Source of the DNA: WHSV01 sp050693935
GTDB taxonomy: Bacteria; Actinomycetota; CADDZG01; WHSQ01
Direction: 5' to 3'
Assembly: GCA_050693935.1 (NCBI GenBank)
Contig: JBOGWU010000131.1
Coordinates: 1 to 7,199, forward strand
Length of the DNA: 7,199 bases
Shown: piece after piece, positions 5,503-7,199 of the stretch
Position numbering within the stretch: position 1 is the first letter of the stretch
Layout of the letters: each line of letters begins with the position of its first letter
Position numbers and translations under genes: made by a program
Notes under the pieces: model-generated
What the model saw: only the letters and a program-made list of their open reading frames with translations
Database searches by the model: none
What the model was told of the DNA's origin: nothing

Positions 5503-6810
5503 GTGGATCTGTTCGAGAGCAACCTGGAGGCGCGCTTCGACTCGTTCGCGCCGCTCGCCGCCCGCATGCGGCCGCGCACGGTAGACGACGTCGTCGGTCA
5601 AGGCCATCTGCTCGACGAGGGCCGCGCCCTGAGGGCGTTGATCGACTCCGGCGATCTTTCCTCGGTCGTGCTCTGGGGGCCCGCCGGAACCGGCAAGACC
5701 ACGCTCGCAAATATCATCGCGGCGGCGACCGAGGCTCACCTCGAGCCGATGAGCGCAGTCAGTGCGGGCGTGGCGGAGGTGCGCAAGCAGATCCAGGCGG
5801 CCAAGGACCGGCTCGGACAACAGAACCGGCGCACGGTGCTGTTCCTCGACGAGATCCACCGATTCAGCAAGAGCCAGCAAGACGTCCTCCTGCCGGCCGT
5901 CGAGAACGGGCACATCGTGCTGATCGGAGCGACGACCGAGAATCCCGGCTTCGAGATCAACTCGCCGCTGATGAGCCGCAGCCTCTTGTTCCGGCTCGAG
6001 TCCCTGACCGAGGACGACATCAAAGAGATCATCCGAAGGGCGTTGGCAGATACCGAGCGCGGACTCGGAGGCCTCGATGTCAGTCTCGCCGAAGATGCTC
6101 TCGATCACATTGCGGAGCGCAGCGGGGGCGACGCCCGGAGCGCGCTGAACGTGCTCGAGGCCGCGGCCATGATCGCCACCACGACCTCTGGTGTGATCGA
6201 GCTCGGCATCGCCGAGGAGGCCCTGCAGCAGCGAGCTCTCCCTTACGACAAGGCCGGCGACTATCACTACGACGTCATCAGTGCGTTCATCAAGTCGATG
6301 CGGGGGAGCGATCCGGACGCCGCGGTCTACTGGATGGCGCGGATGATCGATGCCGGCGAGGATCCCCGCTTCATCGCTCGCAGGATGGTTGTCTTCGCAA
6401 GCGAGGATGTCGGCAACGCCGATCCGACCGCTCTCCAGGTTGCCGTGGCCGCGCACCACGCGCTGGAGTTCGTGGGATTGCCGGAGGCGCGCATCAATCT
6501 GAGCCAGGCCGCCACCTACTTGTCACTGGCTCCGAAGTCCAACGCCGCGTACAGGGCCATCGAGGCCGCGAACGAGGACGTGCGCTCCGCCGGCCCCCAG
6601 GCGGTGCCGGCGCACCTTCGAGACTCGAATTCGCCTGCCTCACGAGCCATCGGCGCGGGCAAGGGCTATCGCTATCCACATGACCACGGAGGCTGGGTGG
6701 AGCAGGAGTACCTGCCCGAGAAGCTCGCCGGCAGGCGCTACTACGAGCCGGTGCGCGGGCGCGAGGCGGAGCTCAAACGGCAGATCGAGGAGCGCAAGCG
6801 CCAGAGCTAG
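5503..6810 (+). CDS. rarA: Replication-associated recombination AAA+ ATPase RarA (MgsA)
   Basis: Clamp-loader-like AAA+ ATPase acting at stalled or damaged replication forks. From the GTG at 5503 the protein is 435 residues, close to the family's ~450. It opens VDLFESNLEARFDSFAPLAARMRPRT, a typical RarA N-terminus, then VVGQGHLL. Walker A is GPAGTGKTT (59-67), Walker B LFLDEIHRF (113-121), sensor 1 IGATTENPGFEINSPLMSR (141-159) and sensor 2 GGDARSALN (208-216). The C-terminal MgsA tetramerisation region follows (DYHYDVISAFIKSMRGSDPDAAVYWMARM, SEDVGNADP, YLPEKLAGRRYYEP). Everything needed for ATPase function looks intact. The start is less certain: GGGGAGG directly abuts the GTG, leaving no normal spacing, and would better serve CTG 5509. 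A GTG at 5437 inside repeat C is in frame but would add translated repeat sequence and is disfavoured. rarA near alaS is a common actinobacterial arrangement. Confidence 0.95.
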   Translation: MDLFESNLEARFDSFAPLAARMRPRTVDDVVGQGHLLDEGRALRALIDSGDLSSVVLWGPAGTGKTTLANIIAAATEAHLEPMSAVSAGVAEVRKQIQAAKDRLGQQNRRTVLFLDEIHRFSKSQQDVLLPAVENGHIVLIGATTENPGFEINSPLMSRSLLFRLESLTEDDIKEIIRRALADTERGLGGLDVSLAEDALDHIAERSGGDARSALNVLEAAAMIATTTSGVIELGIAEEALQQRALPYDKAGDYHYDVISAFIKSMRGSDPDAAVYWMARMIDAGEDPRFIARRMVVFASEDVGNADPTALQVAVAAHHALEFVGLPEARINLSQAATYLSLAPKSNAAYRAIEAANEDVRSAGPQAVPAHLRDSNSPASRAIGAGKGYRYPHDHGGWVEQEYLPEKLAGRRYYEPVRGREAELKRQIEERKRQS

Positions 6811-6824
6811 CCCTCCGGTCCGGG

Positions 6825-6933
6825 TTTCTGAGTGCCGTAAGCGCGCTGGAGCGGGAGCTCCCGCGCTCAGAACGCGGGGGGCTGGGTTTTGTGTGCCGGG
6901 AGCGCGCTGGGGCGGGAGCTCCCGCGCTCAGAA
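6825..6933 (-). repeat. Repeat doublet D: two copies in reverse orientation, period 61
   Basis: Copies lie at 6825-6872 and 6887-6933 (minus orientation). Palindromes are at 6851-6864 and 6912-6925, with a 14-base G/C spacer. The second copy has GCTGGGGCGGG where the others have GCTGGAGCGGG. That breaks one pair of the longer hairpin but leaves the 14-bp palindrome untouched. The doublet fills most of the 148-bp gap between rarA and the small membrane protein gene. On the rarA strand no T tract follows the hairpins, so a terminator role is not supported here. Confidence 0.93.
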
Positions 6934-6958
6934 CGCGGGGGCGGGGTAGGGTTTGGGC

Positions 6959-7126
6959 ATGATCAAGGCAGTCATCAAGCTTGCACTCGGTGCGGTTCTC
7001 GCTCTCGCATTCGAACGCTGGTTCGAAGAGCGCCGAAAGAGGTGGAGTCCGAACGCGGTCCTCGGGCGGGGGCTGGACACGGCGAACCAGCGGCTCGAGC
7101 GGCAGCGAGCCCGCAAGGGTGGCTAG
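6959..7126 (+). CDS. Small single-helix membrane protein between rarA and alaS
   Basis: 55 residues, from ATG 6959 to TAG 7126. It begins MIKAVIKLALGAVLALAFER, a short hydrophobic segment (~4-18) followed by a very basic, helical tail (WFEERRKRWS..., NQRLERQRARKGG). Small proteins of this design are often found between rarA and alaS in actinobacteria (DUF6167-type). The segment WSPNAVLGRGLDTANQRLE resembles the corresponding part of those proteins, but this one is shorter and the assignment is tentative. The start is supported by the hydrophobic N-terminus; the upstream GTAGGG is only a weak ribosome binding site. Its stop is 40 bases before alaS, so cotranscription with alaS is likely. Function is unknown; a membrane-anchored accessory protein is an inference. 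Confidence 0.7.
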   Translation: MIKAVIKLALGAVLALAFERWFEERRKRWSPNAVLGRGLDTANQRLERQRARKGG

Positions 7127-7166
7127 GGACTCCTGACCGACTAAAGCCGGACCGGGACGGGACCAT

Positions 7167-7199
7167 ATGGATTCAAACACCATTCGCGATCGTTTCCTC
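7167..7199 (+). CDS. alaS: Alanyl-tRNA synthetase, first 11 codons (cut by the window edge)
   Basis: The ATG at 7167 opens MDSNTIRDRFL, matching the AlaRS N-terminus (M-x-S-x-E/T-I-R-x-x-F-L), where the class II catalytic domain begins. The frame runs off the end of the window. The position downstream of rarA and a small membrane protein agrees with the usual actinobacterial order and strengthens a call that rests on very few residues. The upstream GGGACGGGACC offers only a modest ribosome binding site. Confidence 0.75.
   Translation, partial: MDSNTIRDRFL

Noticed and set aside
5353..6459. Long minus-strand open frame opposite rarA
   Set aside because: It is antisense to a clearly conserved AAA+ gene, includes translated repeat sequence, has no recognisable domain and is expected in GC-rich DNA.
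5289..6683. Long plus-strand open frame overlapping rarA in another frame
   Set aside because: It is arginine-rich, low-complexity shadow sequence that runs through repeat C; rarA in the neighbouring frame has full family homology.
727..6933. CRISPR array
   Set aside because: Copies occur only in twos, spacers are 12-14 bases of G/C, orientation changes between loci, and there are no cas genes.
727..6933. All repeat copies as Rho-independent terminators
   Set aside because: Only doublet A has a T tract after the hairpin on the strand of the upstream gene. B and D oppose the upstream transcript and C lies between divergent promoters.
7127..7166. Terminator or extra gene between the small protein and alaS
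   Set aside because: The 40-bp spacer shows no stable hairpin or open frame; it is more likely a within-operon gap.

Overview
The window comes from a high-GC bacterial chromosome, most likely an actinomycetote. The basis is the base composition, GTG starts, a DUF4383 membrane protein, an actinobacterial-style AbiEi/DUF559 protein, and the order aspS ... rarA - small membrane protein - alaS. The class (for example Thermoleophilia or Acidimicrobiia) cannot be decided from this stretch. No plasmid, phage or transposase gene is visible.

Layout, left to right: (1) 3' end of aspS (+), which has no in-frame stop before the downstream gene; (2) repeat doublet A; (3) a four-helix DUF4383 membrane protein (+); (4) a long PAS-PAS-GGDEF-EAL cyclic-di-GMP enzyme (-), whose stop codon lies 2 bp from the DUF4383 stop; (5) repeat doublet B; (6) an AbiEi-type winged-helix/DUF559 nuclease-like protein (-); (7) repeat doublet C, between divergent genes; (8) rarA/mgsA AAA+ ATPase (+); (9) repeat doublet D; (10) a 55-residue single-helix protein (+); (11) the first 11 codons of alaS (+).

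aspS, rarA and alaS are core translation and DNA-maintenance genes. DUF4383, the c-di-GMP enzyme and the DUF559 protein look like later arrivals between aspS and rarA. No functional pathway joins them; the visible link is the repeat family.

The most unusual feature is that repeat. Eight copies of a ~47-bp hairpin element sit in four of the gaps, always as direct doublets 60 bp apart (61 in D). All eight share a perfect 14-bp palindrome, GCGGGAGCTCCCGC. Doublets A and B point right; C and D point left. B and C therefore flank the DUF559 gene as inverted repeats. The copies look like a REP-type or other small non-autonomous element with no visible mobilising gene. In A the doublet is read through in frame, apparently joining aspS to DUF4383. 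A second notable point is the c-di-GMP gene, whose best ribosome binding site precedes an ATT codon rather than ATG, GTG or TTG.
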